A DNA stretch of 64,000 nt, taken from contig NZ_JAOARH010000031.1 in the NCBI RefSeq assembly GCF_025210595.1, positions 16,510 to 80,509 of the forward strand. Reading direction: 5' to 3'. Below are positions 1 through 9,176 of the stretch, piece after piece; within the stretch, counting starts at the first letter, position 1, and each line of letters begins with the position of its first letter. This DNA is from Winogradskyella sp. Its GTDB lineage: Bacteria; Bacteroidota; Bacteroidia; Flavobacteriales; Flavobacteriaceae. The notes beneath the pieces were generated by a model that was given only the letters and a program-made list of their open reading frames with translations, was not told the DNA's origin and ran no database searches. A program made the translations under genes and the position numbers.

Positions 1-807
1 TTTTTAATTGGTGCCGTGTTTTTAATTCTTGCTAATACGGTTCTTGGTATAGGAAAAGATTTTACCATAGCAGGTATTAATTGGTTTGTTTATGCCATAC
101 TTATCTGGTTGTTTTTATTTATATATCATTTTATAAACGTTTTTATCACCAATAAATTTATGGGTAAAGATTGGGAAAAACAACAACTCAACAAGCTTGT
201 AAATCAACAACAACAACGTATAAACAAGCTTAAAGAAGAATTTTTAAAAGAAGAAAAAAAAATAGCGCAATCGCAAGCTTATAACGAAACTCAATCTTTA
301 GAAAAAAAAAGCGCTAATAAACTTACCATAATTGTTGCAGCTGGTGAAGACAATGCCATAGGCAAAGACAACGACCTTATTTGGCACCTCAGCAATGATC
401 TAAAGCGATTTAAGAAATTAACATCTGGTCATCATATTATTATGGGTCGCAAAACGTTTGAGAGTTTTCCTAAACCATTACCTAACAGAACACATATTGT
501 TATTACTAGACAAAAAGATTACAAAGCACCAGATGGAGTCATTGTTGTTAATAATATAGAAGATGCCATAGATGCAGCTAGAAAGGACAGTCAACCGTTT
601 ATAATTGGTGGTGGAGAAATCTATAAACAATCTATTAATCTTGCGGACAAGCTAGAACTAACACGAGTACACGCTTCTTTTGATGGAGCTGACACCTTCT
701 TCCCTAACGTTGATATAAACATCTGGAAAGAAGTTTCTAGAACTACTCATGAAGCTGATGAAGATCATAACTATGCATTTTCATTTATAACTTACTTAAA
801 GAAATAA
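1..807 (+). CDS. folA: 2TM-domain / dihydrofolate reductase fusion, 5'-partial
   Basis: The reading frame is open from base 1, so the start lies outside the window; the GTG at 16 is only the first possible internal start. The visible N-terminus has two hydrophobic segments followed by a charged, Gln/Lys-rich coiled stretch, which is the layout of the small 2TM proteins common in flavobacteria. From about residue 100 it is a complete DHFR: AxGxDNDLIWH substrate/NADPH loop, IIMGRKTFES, and IIGGGEIY near the C-terminus. It should reduce dihydrofolate to tetrahydrofolate with NADPH, here tethered to the inner membrane. A lipoprotein gene starts 1 nt after the stop. DHFR identity is firm; membrane tethering is inferred. 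Confidence 0.93.
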   Translation, partial: FLIGAVFLILANTVLGIGKDFTIAGINWFVYAILIWLFLFIYHFINVFITNKFMGKDWEKQQLNKLVNQQQQRINKLKEEFLKEEKKIAQSQAYNETQSLEKKSANKLTIIVAAGEDNAIGKDNDLIWHLSNDLKRFKKLTSGHHIIMGRKTFESFPKPLPNRTHIVITRQKDYKAPDGVIVVNNIEDAIDAARKDSQPFIIGGGEIYKQSINLADKLELTRVHASFDGADTFFPNVDINIWKEVSRTTHEADEDHNYAFSFITYLKK

Positions 808-808
808 A

Positions 809-1264
809 ATGCGTTGTTATTCTCTAATTCTATTGTTTATTTTTCTCAATCAAGGCTGTAAATCAAATGATGAAGACAGAGAAAGTCAAAACATTGATAA
901 TCAAACTGAAAATACATTAGCTGATGAACCAATCACAGAAATTGAAACAACAGAATATGAAACTTTTAAAGAAAAAAATCTATTTGGAACTTGGAAGCTA
1001 ATTGCAGGCGATCCTAAGCTAGAAAAACTCATAGATTCAACTTATCTTAATTTTTATGATAATCTTTATTTTAATAAAAAAGTTGATGGGTACTATACTC
1101 CAAGAGTACCTTTTAAGATTTTCTCATCACAAATAAGATTATATAATTCTAAAATATCATCTGATTTGGCAAAAATAATTAGTATTTCCTCTGACACTTT
1201 AAAACTTCATCTAAATGTAGATAATGCACTTGGTGTATTTGTAAGGGTAGAAGCTGAAGAATAA
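809..1264 (+). CDS. Small lipoprotein, lipocalin-like hint
   Basis: A 151-aa protein with a short hydrophobic signal and a lipobox ending at Cys17 (LNQGC), followed by an acidic linker, so it is probably lipidated by signal peptidase II processing. The motif LFGTWKLI near residue 58 resembles the opening G-x-W of lipocalin-like domains seen in many Bacteroidota lipoproteins. The protein is short for that fold and I cannot confirm it. It starts 1 nt after the DHFR stop and is probably co-transcribed with it. Role unknown. Confidence 0.7.
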   Translation: MRCYSLILLFIFLNQGCKSNDEDRESQNIDNQTENTLADEPITEIETTEYETFKEKNLFGTWKLIAGDPKLEKLIDSTYLNFYDNLYFNKKVDGYYTPRVPFKIFSSQIRLYNSKISSDLAKIISISSDTLKLHLNVDNALGVFVRVEAEE

Positions 1265-1335
1265 TTGTTTTAAAACTATACTTCTTTATTGACATCCTTT
1301 AGTAGAGCTGTAAGTTACAATATGAATTAAATTCC

Positions 1336-1343
1336 TATTTTTG
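1336..1343 (+). promoter_or_regulatory. Bacteroidota-type -7 box upstream of fabD
   Basis: TATTTTTG matches the TAnnTTTG -7 consensus of Bacteroidota sigma factors and lies 24 nt before the fabD ATG. No good TTG -33 box is seen at the usual spacing, so this is a partial match. Confidence 0.5.
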
Positions 1344-1366
1344 CAGCACTAAAAAAATTAGTCCAC

Positions 1367-2260
1367 ATGAATGCATATATATTTCCTGGTCAAGGAGCTC
1401 AGTTTTCTGGTATGGGTTTAGACCTTTATGAAAATTCACCTTTAGCCCAAGAACTTTTTGAAAAAGCTAATGATATTTTAGGTTTTTCTATAACCGACAT
1501 TATGTTTGAAGGTTCTGCTGAAGACTTAAAACAAACCAAAGTAACACAACCTGCAATCTTTTTACATTCAGTAATATTAGCAAAAACTTTGGGCGATAAT
1601 TTTAAACCAGACATGGTAGCTGGTCATTCACTTGGTGAGTTTTCTGCCTTAGTTGCTGCTGGCGCATTAACTTTTGAAGATGGTTTAAAACTAGTATCAC
1701 AACGTGCTATGGCCATGCAAAAAGCATGCGAATTACAACCAAGTACTATGGCAGCTGTATTAGGGTTAGATGATGAAGTTGTAGAGAAAGTATGTAACGA
1801 AACCGAAGGTGTTGTTGTTGCTGCAAACTATAACTGTCCTGGTCAATTAGTAATTTCTGGTGAAATTGAAGCTATAAATAAAGCTTGTGAAACTCTAAAA
1901 GAAGAAGGAGCAAGACGTGCTTTAGTATTGCCTGTAGGTGGAGCATTTCACTCACCAATGATGGAACCTGCTAGAGAAGAATTAGCTGCTGCTATAGAAA
2001 ATACAACATTTAGCAAACCTAATTGTCCTATCTATCAAAATGTTACTGCTTCTGCGATAACAGATGAAAATGAGATAAAAGCAAATTTAATTTCTCAATT
2101 AACAGCGCCAGTAAGATGGACACAGTCTGTACAACAAATGATTGCTGACGGAGCTTCTCACTTTACTGAAGTTGGCCCTGGAAAAGTTTTACAAGGATTA
2201 GTTAAAAAAATAAACAGAGAAGCTCAAACTGCTTCTGCTACACTCGAAAATAACGCCTAA
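1367..2260 (+). CDS. fabD: Malonyl-CoA:ACP transacylase
   Basis: A 297-aa protein of normal FabD length. It transfers malonyl from CoA to acyl carrier protein to feed type II fatty acid synthesis in the cytoplasm. The N-terminal IFPGQGAQ, the nucleophile elbow GHSLGE (catalytic Ser) and the later GAFHSPMM (catalytic His) are all present, as is the C-terminal VGPGKVLQGL. ATG start, with a good -7 box just upstream. lspA follows after 10 nt on the same strand, so the two are probably co-transcribed. Confidence 0.97.
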   Translation: MNAYIFPGQGAQFSGMGLDLYENSPLAQELFEKANDILGFSITDIMFEGSAEDLKQTKVTQPAIFLHSVILAKTLGDNFKPDMVAGHSLGEFSALVAAGALTFEDGLKLVSQRAMAMQKACELQPSTMAAVLGLDDEVVEKVCNETEGVVVAANYNCPGQLVISGEIEAINKACETLKEEGARRALVLPVGGAFHSPMMEPAREELAAAIENTTFSKPNCPIYQNVTASAITDENEIKANLISQLTAPVRWTQSVQQMIADGASHFTEVGPGKVLQGLVKKINREAQTASATLENNA

Positions 2261-2270
2261 ATCTACTGCT

Positions 2271-2780
2271 TTGAATAGGAATCTATTTATAACACTCCTT
2301 ATCATATTCAATATTGCAATTGATCAAATTACTAAAGTTGTAGTAAGAGGCTCTATGATCCCAGGAAGAAAAGGTGAAATTGATGTTATTGGCAAATATT
2401 TTCAGCTTATTTGGGTTGAAAACAAAGGAGCTTTTCTTGGTATGGGAAGCGATATGAACCCTATACTACGTTTAATATTTCTTTTAATACTACCAACTCT
2501 GGTATTAATATATGTCATCTACTATATCGTAAAAACAAAAGAACTCGATCGGTTAAGTCTTATTGCGTTTTGCTGCATTGTTGGAGGTGGAATCGCTAAT
2601 GTTTTTGACCGAATCGTTTTTGGAGAAGTTACCGATTTTTTCTTTATAAATTTAGGAGGAATCTTTAAAACAGGAATATTTAATTTAGCAGACGTTTCAG
2701 TAACTACTGGTATGTTTATGTTACTATTTAGTAGTTTTACAAAGAGGAGTACAAAACATACTCCTCTTGAAACCAAATAA
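2271..2780 (+). CDS. lspA: Lipoprotein signal peptidase II
   Basis: A 169-aa inner-membrane protein with four hydrophobic segments. It cleaves prolipoproteins before the lipidated Cys, and several genes here (such as those at 809, 6446 and 24453) encode likely substrates. The two catalytic aspartates are seen in the conserved blocks GGGIANVFDRI and FNLADVSVTTG. The start is TTG, 10 nt after the fabD stop; the translation ALNRNLFITLL without an upstream ATG supports it. Length and motifs are typical. Confidence 0.96.
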   Translation: MNRNLFITLLIIFNIAIDQITKVVVRGSMIPGRKGEIDVIGKYFQLIWVENKGAFLGMGSDMNPILRLIFLLILPTLVLIYVIYYIVKTKELDRLSLIAFCCIVGGGIANVFDRIVFGEVTDFFFINLGGIFKTGIFNLADVSVTTGMFMLLFSSFTKRSTKHTPLETK

Positions 2781-2790
2781 ATATTTAATC

Positions 2791-2838
2791 AAAATTAGAA
2801 ATAAATAAAATTGTGATTTTATTTATTTCTAATTTTTT
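2791..2838. terminator. Bidirectional terminator with 20-bp perfect stem
   Basis: Bases 2791-2810 and 2817-2836 are perfect reverse complements, with a 6-nt loop and a T-run at 2833-2838 on the plus strand; an A-rich 5' side serves the other strand. It separates the convergent lspA and galE. The last galE codons and its stop (2819-2821) lie inside the stem. Confidence 0.85.
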
Positions 2839-3838
2839 GCTCCCACTTCCAGGCTGATGCCATAGCATCATCTAAGGTTAATTCAGTTTTCCAACCAAGA
2901 ATATCATTAGCTTTATTAGTATCTGCATAAGCTGCAGTAACATCACCTTCTCGCCTATCAACAATCTGGTAATTTAATTTTTCGCCAGAGACTTTATCAA
3001 ATGACTGGATGGCTTCTAATACAGAACTTCCTTTGCCAGTACCTAAGTTAAATACTTCGTAATTAGAGTTATTCTTATCATCTAATAAACGTTGTAATGC
3101 TAAAACATGAGCTTTTGCTAAATCTACCACATGAATATAATCTCTTACACAAGTACCATCTGGTGTTGGATAATCACCACCAAAAACCGATAGTTGCTCG
3201 CGTAAACCAATGGCTGTTTGCGTAATATAAGGTACTAAATTTTGTGGCACACCAATTGGCAACTCACCAATCTCTGCTGAAGGATGCGCACCTATAGGAT
3301 TAAAATATCTTAGAGCTATACTTTTTAAACTTTCATTAACCTTACAGGTATCTCTAATAATTTCTTCACCTACTTGTTTTGTATTTCCATAAGGAGATTC
3401 TGCTGGTTTTACTGGAGCATTTTCAGTAATTGGTAATTCATCTGCCTGTCCATAAACGGTACAAGACGAACTAAAAATAAAATTTTGCTTCTCTAGTTTA
3501 GATATTTCTTGAAGCATATAAACCAATGTTCCTATATTATTTTCATAATACATTAATGGTTTTTGTACACTTTCACCAACAGCTTTATTTGCTGCAAAAT
3601 GAATAACACCAATGATATCATTATGCTTTTCAAAAAAGCGAATAACATCGGCTTTATCTCTAAGATCTAACTTTTCAAAATGAGGTTTTATGCCTGTAAT
3701 AGCTGTAATACCATCTAAAACATCAATAGAAGAATTACTTAAATTATCTATAATTACAACTTCAAAACCTTTGTTCTGTAGCTCTACAACTGTATGAGAA
3801 CCTATAAAGCCTAAACCTCCTGTAACTAATATTTTCAT
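2819..3838 (-). CDS. galE: UDP-glucose 4-epimerase
   Basis: A 339-aa NAD-dependent epimerase of the short-chain dehydrogenase superfamily that interconverts UDP-glucose and UDP-galactose. The Rossmann GxxGxxG (TGGLGFIGSHT) starts at residue 6. Further marks are the active-site SSSCTVYG stretch, the catalytic Tyr/Lys in SPYGNTKQ, and the substrate-binding RYFNPIGAHPS. Full family length. The start codon directly abuts the stop of the upstream DegT-type aminotransferase gene, indicating an operon for surface-sugar precursors. Its 3' end lies within a strong terminator hairpin. Confidence 0.97.
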   Translation of the reverse strand: MKILVTGGLGFIGSHTVVELQNKGFEVVIIDNLSNSSIDVLDGITAITGIKPHFEKLDLRDKADVIRFFEKHNDIIGVIHFAANKAVGESVQKPLMYYENNIGTLVYMLQEISKLEKQNFIFSSSCTVYGQADELPITENAPVKPAESPYGNTKQVGEEIIRDTCKVNESLKSIALRYFNPIGAHPSAEIGELPIGVPQNLVPYITQTAIGLREQLSVFGGDYPTPDGTCVRDYIHVVDLAKAHVLALQRLLDDKNNSNYEVFNLGTGKGSSVLEAIQSFDKVSGEKLNYQIVDRREGDVTAAYADTNKANDILGWKTELTLDDAMASAWKWEQKIRNK

Positions 3839-4984
3839 TTAATCGTTATTTATAAAATTCAAAACTGTAGACGTAATAAATTCAATCTGTTCATCATCTA
3901 ATTCTGTATGCATTGGTAAAGATATTACCGACTTCACTAAGTGATTAGTAACTTTAAAATCTTCCTCATTATAACGTTCATCTTGGTAAGCTTTTTGGTT
4001 ATGTAAAGGAATAGGATAATATACACCACATGGTATATTATTTTCTTGCAAATGAGCTACCAATGCATCTCTATCAACTCCTTCTAACTTTAAAGTGTAT
4101 TGATGAAATACATGCACATCATCTTCATCATGGCTCTCTAAACCTGAAGGTGTTGTAATTTTAGGATGGTTCTTAAATGCTTCAGAATATTTTTTAGCAG
4201 CTTCTCGTCTTGCCTTATTGTATGCATCTAAATGTGGTAATTTAGCATCTAAAACTGCTGCTTGTATTGAATCTAGTCTAGAGTTAACACCAACAACATC
4301 ATGATGATAACGCTTATACATACCATGGTTAACAATACCTCTAATAGTATGTGCTAAATCATCATTGTTTGTAAAAATGGCTCCACCATCTCCATAGCAT
4401 CCTAAATTTTTTGACGGAAAAAATGAAGTCGAAGCGACATCTCCTATGGCTCCTGTTTTTGTTTTACTTCCATCTTTGTGCGTATAACTTGCTCCAATAG
4501 CTTGGGCATTATCTTCAATAACATAAAGATTATGCTTTTTTGCCAAATCCATTATAGCATCCATATTGGCAGCCAAGCCAAATAAATGTACTGGCACTAT
4601 AGCCTTAGTCTTTGGTGTGATTGCTTTTTCAATTGCATCAACATCTATATTAAATGTAACAGGATCTACATCTACCAAAACAGGTGTTAATTGCAATAGT
4701 GCAATAACCTCTACGGTAGCAGCAAATGTAAAATCTGCGGTAATAACTTCATCACCAGGTTTAAGACCTAAGCCCATCATTGCTATTTGAAGCGCATCTG
4801 TTCCATTAGCACATGGAATAACATGTTTAACACCCAAATACGTCTCTAAATTCTTTTGAAATTGATGAACTTTAGGGCCATTTATATAAGCAGCACTGTC
4901 CATAACTTCTTGAATTGAAGGATCTACAACAGCTTTGATTTTTGCATATTGACCTTGAAGGTCAACCATTTGAATTTTTTTCAT
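3839..4984 (-). CDS. DegT/DnrJ/EryC1/StrS-family sugar aminotransferase
   Basis: A 381-aa PLP-dependent aminotransferase of the DegT/ArnB/PglE class, which aminates keto-sugar nucleotides for surface polysaccharide or lipid A-type glycans. Visible family marks are GTDALQIAMMGLGLKPGDEV at the cofactor site, VHLFGLAANMD, the Asp/Gln of IEDNAQAIGA, and the PLP lysine in FFPSKNLGCYGDGGA. Its stop directly abuts the galE start, so the two are one transcription unit. The exact sugar cannot be told from sequence; WecE-, FdtB- or PglE-type activities are all possible. Confidence 0.9.
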   Translation of the reverse strand: MKKIQMVDLQGQYAKIKAVVDPSIQEVMDSAAYINGPKVHQFQKNLETYLGVKHVIPCANGTDALQIAMMGLGLKPGDEVITADFTFAATVEVIALLQLTPVLVDVDPVTFNIDVDAIEKAITPKTKAIVPVHLFGLAANMDAIMDLAKKHNLYVIEDNAQAIGASYTHKDGSKTKTGAIGDVASTSFFPSKNLGCYGDGGAIFTNNDDLAHTIRGIVNHGMYKRYHHDVVGVNSRLDSIQAAVLDAKLPHLDAYNKARREAAKKYSEAFKNHPKITTPSGLESHDEDDVHVFHQYTLKLEGVDRDALVAHLQENNIPCGVYYPIPLHNQKAYQDERYNEEDFKVTNHLVKSVISLPMHTELDDEQIEFITSTVLNFINND

Positions 4985-5113
4985 TCAGTGAAGGATTATA
5001 ATATTTTCAAAAAAAAGCATGATTTAAAATGCTTTAGGCGAAAATACAAAATTGTAACTGCTAAGTCAATGCAATTAATCGAAAGAAGTGTATTTTAGCG
5101 CAAATCTATTTTT

Positions 5114-6346
5114 TTGAGATTACTCTATTCCATAGGAATTCATATTGCAAGTGTTGTAATTAAACTATTAGCCCTTTTTAATTTAAAATTAAAATTAGGT
5201 GTTAATGGAAGAAAAGCTACATTTAATAAAATTAAATCCTCTATAAAGCCTACAGACAAAACCTTTTGGTATCACTGCGCTTCATTAGGAGAATACGAAC
5301 AAGGTTTACCTGTTTTTGAAGCTTTAAAAGAAAAATATCCTAACTATAAAGTTGTTCTTTCATTTTTTTCTCCTTCTGGCTATGAGGTTAGAAAAAATAC
5401 AACAATTGCAGATGTCGTTGTTTACCTTCCGTTAGATACAAAAACAAATGCCAGACGTTTTTTAAATCTTGTAAATCCAGATTACATTGTTTTTGTTAAA
5501 TACGAAATATGGCCAAATTTATTATTAGAAGTAAAAAAACGCAATCTAAATGCTATACTTATTTCTGCTGTTTTTAGAGAATCTCAAAACTTCTTTAAAT
5601 GGTATGGTAGTTTTATGAAAGCTTCTTTATTTGCTTTTAAACATATTTTCACTCAAGATGAAAATTCTAAAACACTACTTAAAAATATAAACTATAATAA
5701 TGTTTCTGTTTCAGGAGATACGCGTTTTGATCGTGTCACCAATCAATTAAAAGTAGATAATACGGTTGATTTTATCGAAAAATTTAAAAACAATCAATTA
5801 TGTGTTGTCTTTGGAAGTACATGGCCAGATGATGATAAACTTTTCTTAGATTACATTAATCAAAATCCAGATATTAAATTTATTATCGCACCTCACAACA
5901 TAAAAGAAAGCTACACTAGCTCAATTAAATCGCAATTAACGGTAAAAACCATTAGCTATTCTGAAATGATGAGTGGTAAAAACATATCAGATAGCAACGT
6001 ATTTATCCTAGATACCATAGGTTACTTAAGCCGAGTATATAGCTATGCAGACATGGTATATGTTGGTGGTGCGGCAGGACATACAGGTTTACATAACATA
6101 CTAGAACCAGCCGTTTTTGGCGTTCCAATAATAATTGGTAAAAACTATGATAAATTCCCTGAGGCTAAAACACTTATTAAGCTCGAAGGAGTTACATCAA
6201 TCAAAACACCTGTTGCATTTAAAGAAATAATAAGCAACTTAAAAACAGATCCCTCACTAAGAAAAAAACAAGGTAAAATCAATGCTGATTACATAGAAAA
6301 AAATAGAGGAGCTGTGACTAAAATTCAAGATTACATTAATCTATAA
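5114..6346 (+). CDS. waaA: 3-deoxy-D-manno-octulosonic acid (Kdo) transferase
   Basis: A 410-aa glycosyltransferase that adds Kdo to the lipid A precursor at the inner membrane. It has the N-terminal hydrophobic anchor typical of WaaA/KdtA, then HCASLGEYEQG with the catalytic Glu, FVKYEIWPN, FGSTWPDDD, APHNIKE and the C-terminal donor site GGAAGHTGLHNILEPA. I use the TTG start at 5114 because the anchor (LRLLYSIGIHIAS) begins there and no in-frame ATG precedes it. Divergent from the galE/aminotransferase operon; all three serve envelope glycan synthesis. Confidence 0.95.
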   Translation: MRLLYSIGIHIASVVIKLLALFNLKLKLGVNGRKATFNKIKSSIKPTDKTFWYHCASLGEYEQGLPVFEALKEKYPNYKVVLSFFSPSGYEVRKNTTIADVVVYLPLDTKTNARRFLNLVNPDYIVFVKYEIWPNLLLEVKKRNLNAILISAVFRESQNFFKWYGSFMKASLFAFKHIFTQDENSKTLLKNINYNNVSVSGDTRFDRVTNQLKVDNTVDFIEKFKNNQLCVVFGSTWPDDDKLFLDYINQNPDIKFIIAPHNIKESYTSSIKSQLTVKTISYSEMMSGKNISDSNVFILDTIGYLSRVYSYADMVYVGGAAGHTGLHNILEPAVFGVPIIIGKNYDKFPEAKTLIKLEGVTSIKTPVAFKEIISNLKTDPSLRKKQGKINADYIEKNRGAVTKIQDYINL

Positions 6347-6377
6347 TAAATTTGCATTATTAATAAATGCTGAAATT

Positions 6378-6409
6378 TTGTTAAAATTTCATTAAAATTA
6401 GTACTTTAG
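6378..6409 (+). promoter_or_regulatory. Probable promoter of the repeat lipoprotein gene
   Basis: TTG at 6378-6380, a 21-nt spacer, and TACTTTAG at 6402-6409, one mismatch from TAnnTTTG. The predicted start of transcription gives a leader of roughly 30 nt before the ATG at 6446. Confidence 0.45.
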
Positions 6410-6445
6410 TGCTTTAACAATAATTAACACTAAAACTATATTAAA

Positions 6446-6802
6446 ATGAAAAAAGTTGTATTAAGCTTAGCGCTTGTTGCTGCATTAGGTTTATCGTTTA
6501 CTTCTTGTAGAGAAACCAAAGAAAAAACTGAAGCTGAAGTAGAAAATGCTACAGATGCTGTAAACGAAGCAGCTAACGATGCTGTTGACGCGGCCAATGA
6601 CGCTACTGATAGTGCTAAAGAAGCTGCAAATGATGCGGCTAATGCTGCTGAAGAAGCAGTTGACAATGCTGTTGATGCTGCAAATGATGCAGTAGATAAC
6701 GCTAAAGAAACTGCTAGCGATGCAGTAGATGCAGGAAAAGATGCTGTTGACAAAGCAAAAGAAGCTGGCAAAGATGCAGTAGATAAAATGAAAGGCCACT
6801 AA
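6446..6802 (+). CDS. Ala/Asp-rich 11-mer repeat lipoprotein
   Basis: A 118-aa protein with a signal peptide and a lipobox ending in Cys (LSFTSC). From about residue 25 to the end it is a low-complexity run of Ala, Asp, Asn, Lys, Val and Glu with a recurring A-x-D-A-V-D-A-A-N/K-D-A pattern close to 11 residues long. That periodicity suits a long amphipathic helix like LEA proteins or apolipoproteins, lying on a membrane or protecting proteins under stress. It ends in a charged DKMKGH tail. A strong terminator follows, so it is monocistronic. The open frames on the opposite strand are shadows of the repeat. Function unknown. Confidence 0.82.
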   Translation: MKKVVLSLALVAALGLSFTSCRETKEKTEAEVENATDAVNEAANDAVDAANDATDSAKEAANDAANAAEEAVDNAVDAANDAVDNAKETASDAVDAGKDAVDKAKEAGKDAVDKMKGH

Positions 6803-6825
6803 AAAGTTGTCTTTGTATAAAACTA

Positions 6826-6852
6826 AAGCCTGATTATTATCAGGCTTTTTTA
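6826..6852 (+). terminator. Intrinsic terminator of the repeat lipoprotein gene
   Basis: Perfect 9-bp stem AAGCCTGAT/ATCAGGCTT (6826-6834, 6839-6847), 4-nt loop, followed by a T-run. Confidence 0.9.
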
Positions 6853-6920
6853 TTTCTAGTCTGTTTAATAACTTATTCTAATTTTACTTGCATTAGCTCT
6901 TAAGTACATCTATTGCCTAT

Positions 6921-9176
6921 TTATTCAATAATAATTTTTTTTGATTTACTCCATATTTTATTTTGAATAGTTGCAATATAAATACCTTCATTAAGTGAAG
7001 ATAAATTAATACGATGTTCATAAACAAATACATCTAAATTGAATGAAAGTATTTCTCTACCATGAATATCGTATAAGGCTAGTTTAGTTTTTTCTTGCAA
7101 TTGTCCTCTGATTACTAATTCATTTAAGCTATTTAATAAAAAAACATCTAAAGTCTCTAAATCATTATTAATGGTTAATAAAGCATCTTCATTAACTCTT
7201 AAAAAGAACCTCCCTGTTCCAGATATAAAAGCTGTAGACAGTATGATATAGTCTGAATTAGTTAACAAAGTAGATGTATTAGCAACAGTATCTTCTAAAT
7301 ATACGTTAGTAGTGGCTGGCAATGTTATTTCTTCAATGCTAAATCGTATTTCTTCCCCTGGATTTGCATTTACACCTAACGGAATAACAACATCTAAAAT
7401 ATCACCAGAATGAAGCGTTTGTATTGCCATTGGAGTCCCTACATTATCCTGTACCAAATGAGAATACAATGCAAAACCCAAAGTATTACCTCCAAAAACT
7501 GCTGCATCATATCCAACATCTAAACCTAAGCTTGCGTCTTCGTGAAAATAAATAGATGTTATAGAACTATCTAAAGATGTATTCATCTTTATTTTAACAA
7601 AATCTAAATCACTTAATGTTCTACCAATAATAAAATCATCAGATTTACCTTCAACCTGCATATCTGGTGTAAACTCTAAATTTGCAAATGACAAATTAGA
7701 CGATACAAAAAAGCCCTGACCAGGTGCTATTAAAGCTGGCCCTTCAATAAAATTTGTAATTGTCCAATTAGAACCATCAGTATCATTTGCATCATAACCA
7801 TAAATAGCTGCTGTATTTTCATCTAGTAAACTGAGGTTAGATACGCCTGAAACTGACCCTACGTGATTTAAAAAAACATTTACGTCTATGTATGAAGCGT
7901 AAGGATTACCTATAAGATTCCATTCAGGAAAACTACCTGTAACATCGTTCCAAATAGGCACATTAACAGAACCTGTAACTAAAGATCCTGTAAAAACTAA
8001 TGCTTCACCATTACTATCTTCTATAGGCATATTTGTTGCAACTCTATAGCCTCGACCAGAAGATAACGTTTCTACCGTATTATAATTATAAACCAAATAA
8101 TCGTCGATTGCACCTTTTTCAAATGGACCAAATAAATAACTTGTATTTGGTGGTACAGCACCATTATTATATAGAATATTAGCGTTATGATTATTATCGT
8201 TAGTTAAAAAAGACGTCCAACTTTGCCCTGCTAATGGAGGTGCTATTAAATCTCTATTATTTAATTCTGAGTTGGTGTATCTATGGTATTTGGTATTTCC
8301 TGCTACTGAAATTGCTCCATTTACAATTAACCCAGAATATGAATATGACTGAGAATACATATTCAAATCGCCTGTAACATTTAAAGTTTCACCAAGAGGT
8401 ATACACAAGTTTGACCCAGGATTAATAGCTATAGTTGCAATGGTCATATCGCTTGACATTTGCGGTGGATTTTCAGTTAATGGTATTGTTACTTCAGAGC
8501 ATATACCTGGCACTTCATTTGGAGTCCAATTATTTGAATCATCCCAATCATTAGAAACAGAACCATTCCAGGTGAGTTGAGAATCTTCAACTTCAAAAAT
8601 TATCTTAAAACGATTATTAGCAACAGATGAAGATATACCTGGATTAACAGAATAGCTATAATTAACCGTTCCATTTTGAGGGATTTCGGTAAAAACATCT
8701 GTATAAACATCATATAAAAATGCTGTTGCACATTGCATAAAGATACCTTCTGCTACAATAGTATATTCTGTATCTCTATATGTATTAACTTCTAATTGAA
8801 GTTCTTCATCATTAATAGGAGTTGCTCTACTCTCAATGCTTAATAAAATACCGTTATTATTAACTGAAAAGTTTTCATCTAAATTTGGAATATCAAGCGC
8901 ATCATTTTCATCAATAGTATTATTACCTTCTGTATCGAAAAAAATCAACAAACCATCTGCTGCAGATTCATTATTAGCTAATGCATTGCTCTCATATAAA
9001 GATAAACGTAATTGCCCCTGACTAATAAACGCATCAACAGTTTTTAATACAGAAGTTTCGCTTACTTCTGCATTTTTTATTACTAATTTAGAATTAAATA
9101 AATTTAGTGAACTCAATAAAATTAAAGATGTTACAAGGTAAAATGAATAAATAAAATATTTCATAATATGGAACAT
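6921..9176 (-). CDS. Secreted protein with T9SS type A C-terminal sorting domain
   Basis: A 751-aa exported protein. The N-terminus is a signal peptide; ATG at 9164 (MKYFIYSFY) is as likely a start as ATG at 9176. The C-terminal 80 residues form a Por-secretion-system sorting domain: LYDIHGREI, then INLSSLNEGIYIATIQ, ending in a Lys-rich KKIIIE. These domains send cargo through the outer membrane via the type IX system. The middle has no enzymatic motif I recognise; it contains WNGSVSNDWDDSNNWTPNEVP and WNLIGNPYAS blocks common in large flavobacterial surface proteins. Probably an adhesin or structural surface protein. Confidence 0.88.
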   Translation of the reverse strand: MFHIMKYFIYSFYLVTSLILLSSLNLFNSKLVIKNAEVSETSVLKTVDAFISQGQLRLSLYESNALANNESAADGLLIFFDTEGNNTIDENDALDIPNLDENFSVNNNGILLSIESRATPINDEELQLEVNTYRDTEYTIVAEGIFMQCATAFLYDVYTDVFTEIPQNGTVNYSYSVNPGISSSVANNRFKIIFEVEDSQLTWNGSVSNDWDDSNNWTPNEVPGICSEVTIPLTENPPQMSSDMTIATIAINPGSNLCIPLGETLNVTGDLNMYSQSYSYSGLIVNGAISVAGNTKYHRYTNSELNNRDLIAPPLAGQSWTSFLTNDNNHNANILYNNGAVPPNTSYLFGPFEKGAIDDYLVYNYNTVETLSSGRGYRVATNMPIEDSNGEALVFTGSLVTGSVNVPIWNDVTGSFPEWNLIGNPYASYIDVNVFLNHVGSVSGVSNLSLLDENTAAIYGYDANDTDGSNWTITNFIEGPALIAPGQGFFVSSNLSFANLEFTPDMQVEGKSDDFIIGRTLSDLDFVKIKMNTSLDSSITSIYFHEDASLGLDVGYDAAVFGGNTLGFALYSHLVQDNVGTPMAIQTLHSGDILDVVIPLGVNANPGEEIRFSIEEITLPATTNVYLEDTVANTSTLLTNSDYIILSTAFISGTGRFFLRVNEDALLTINNDLETLDVFLLNSLNELVIRGQLQEKTKLALYDIHGREILSFNLDVFVYEHRINLSSLNEGIYIATIQNKIWSKSKKIIIE

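Noticed and set aside
6436-6799. Long antisense ORFs opposite the repeat lipoprotein
   Set aside because: They are by-products of the Ala/Asp-rich repeat coding; the plus frame has a signal peptide, lipobox, promoter and terminator.
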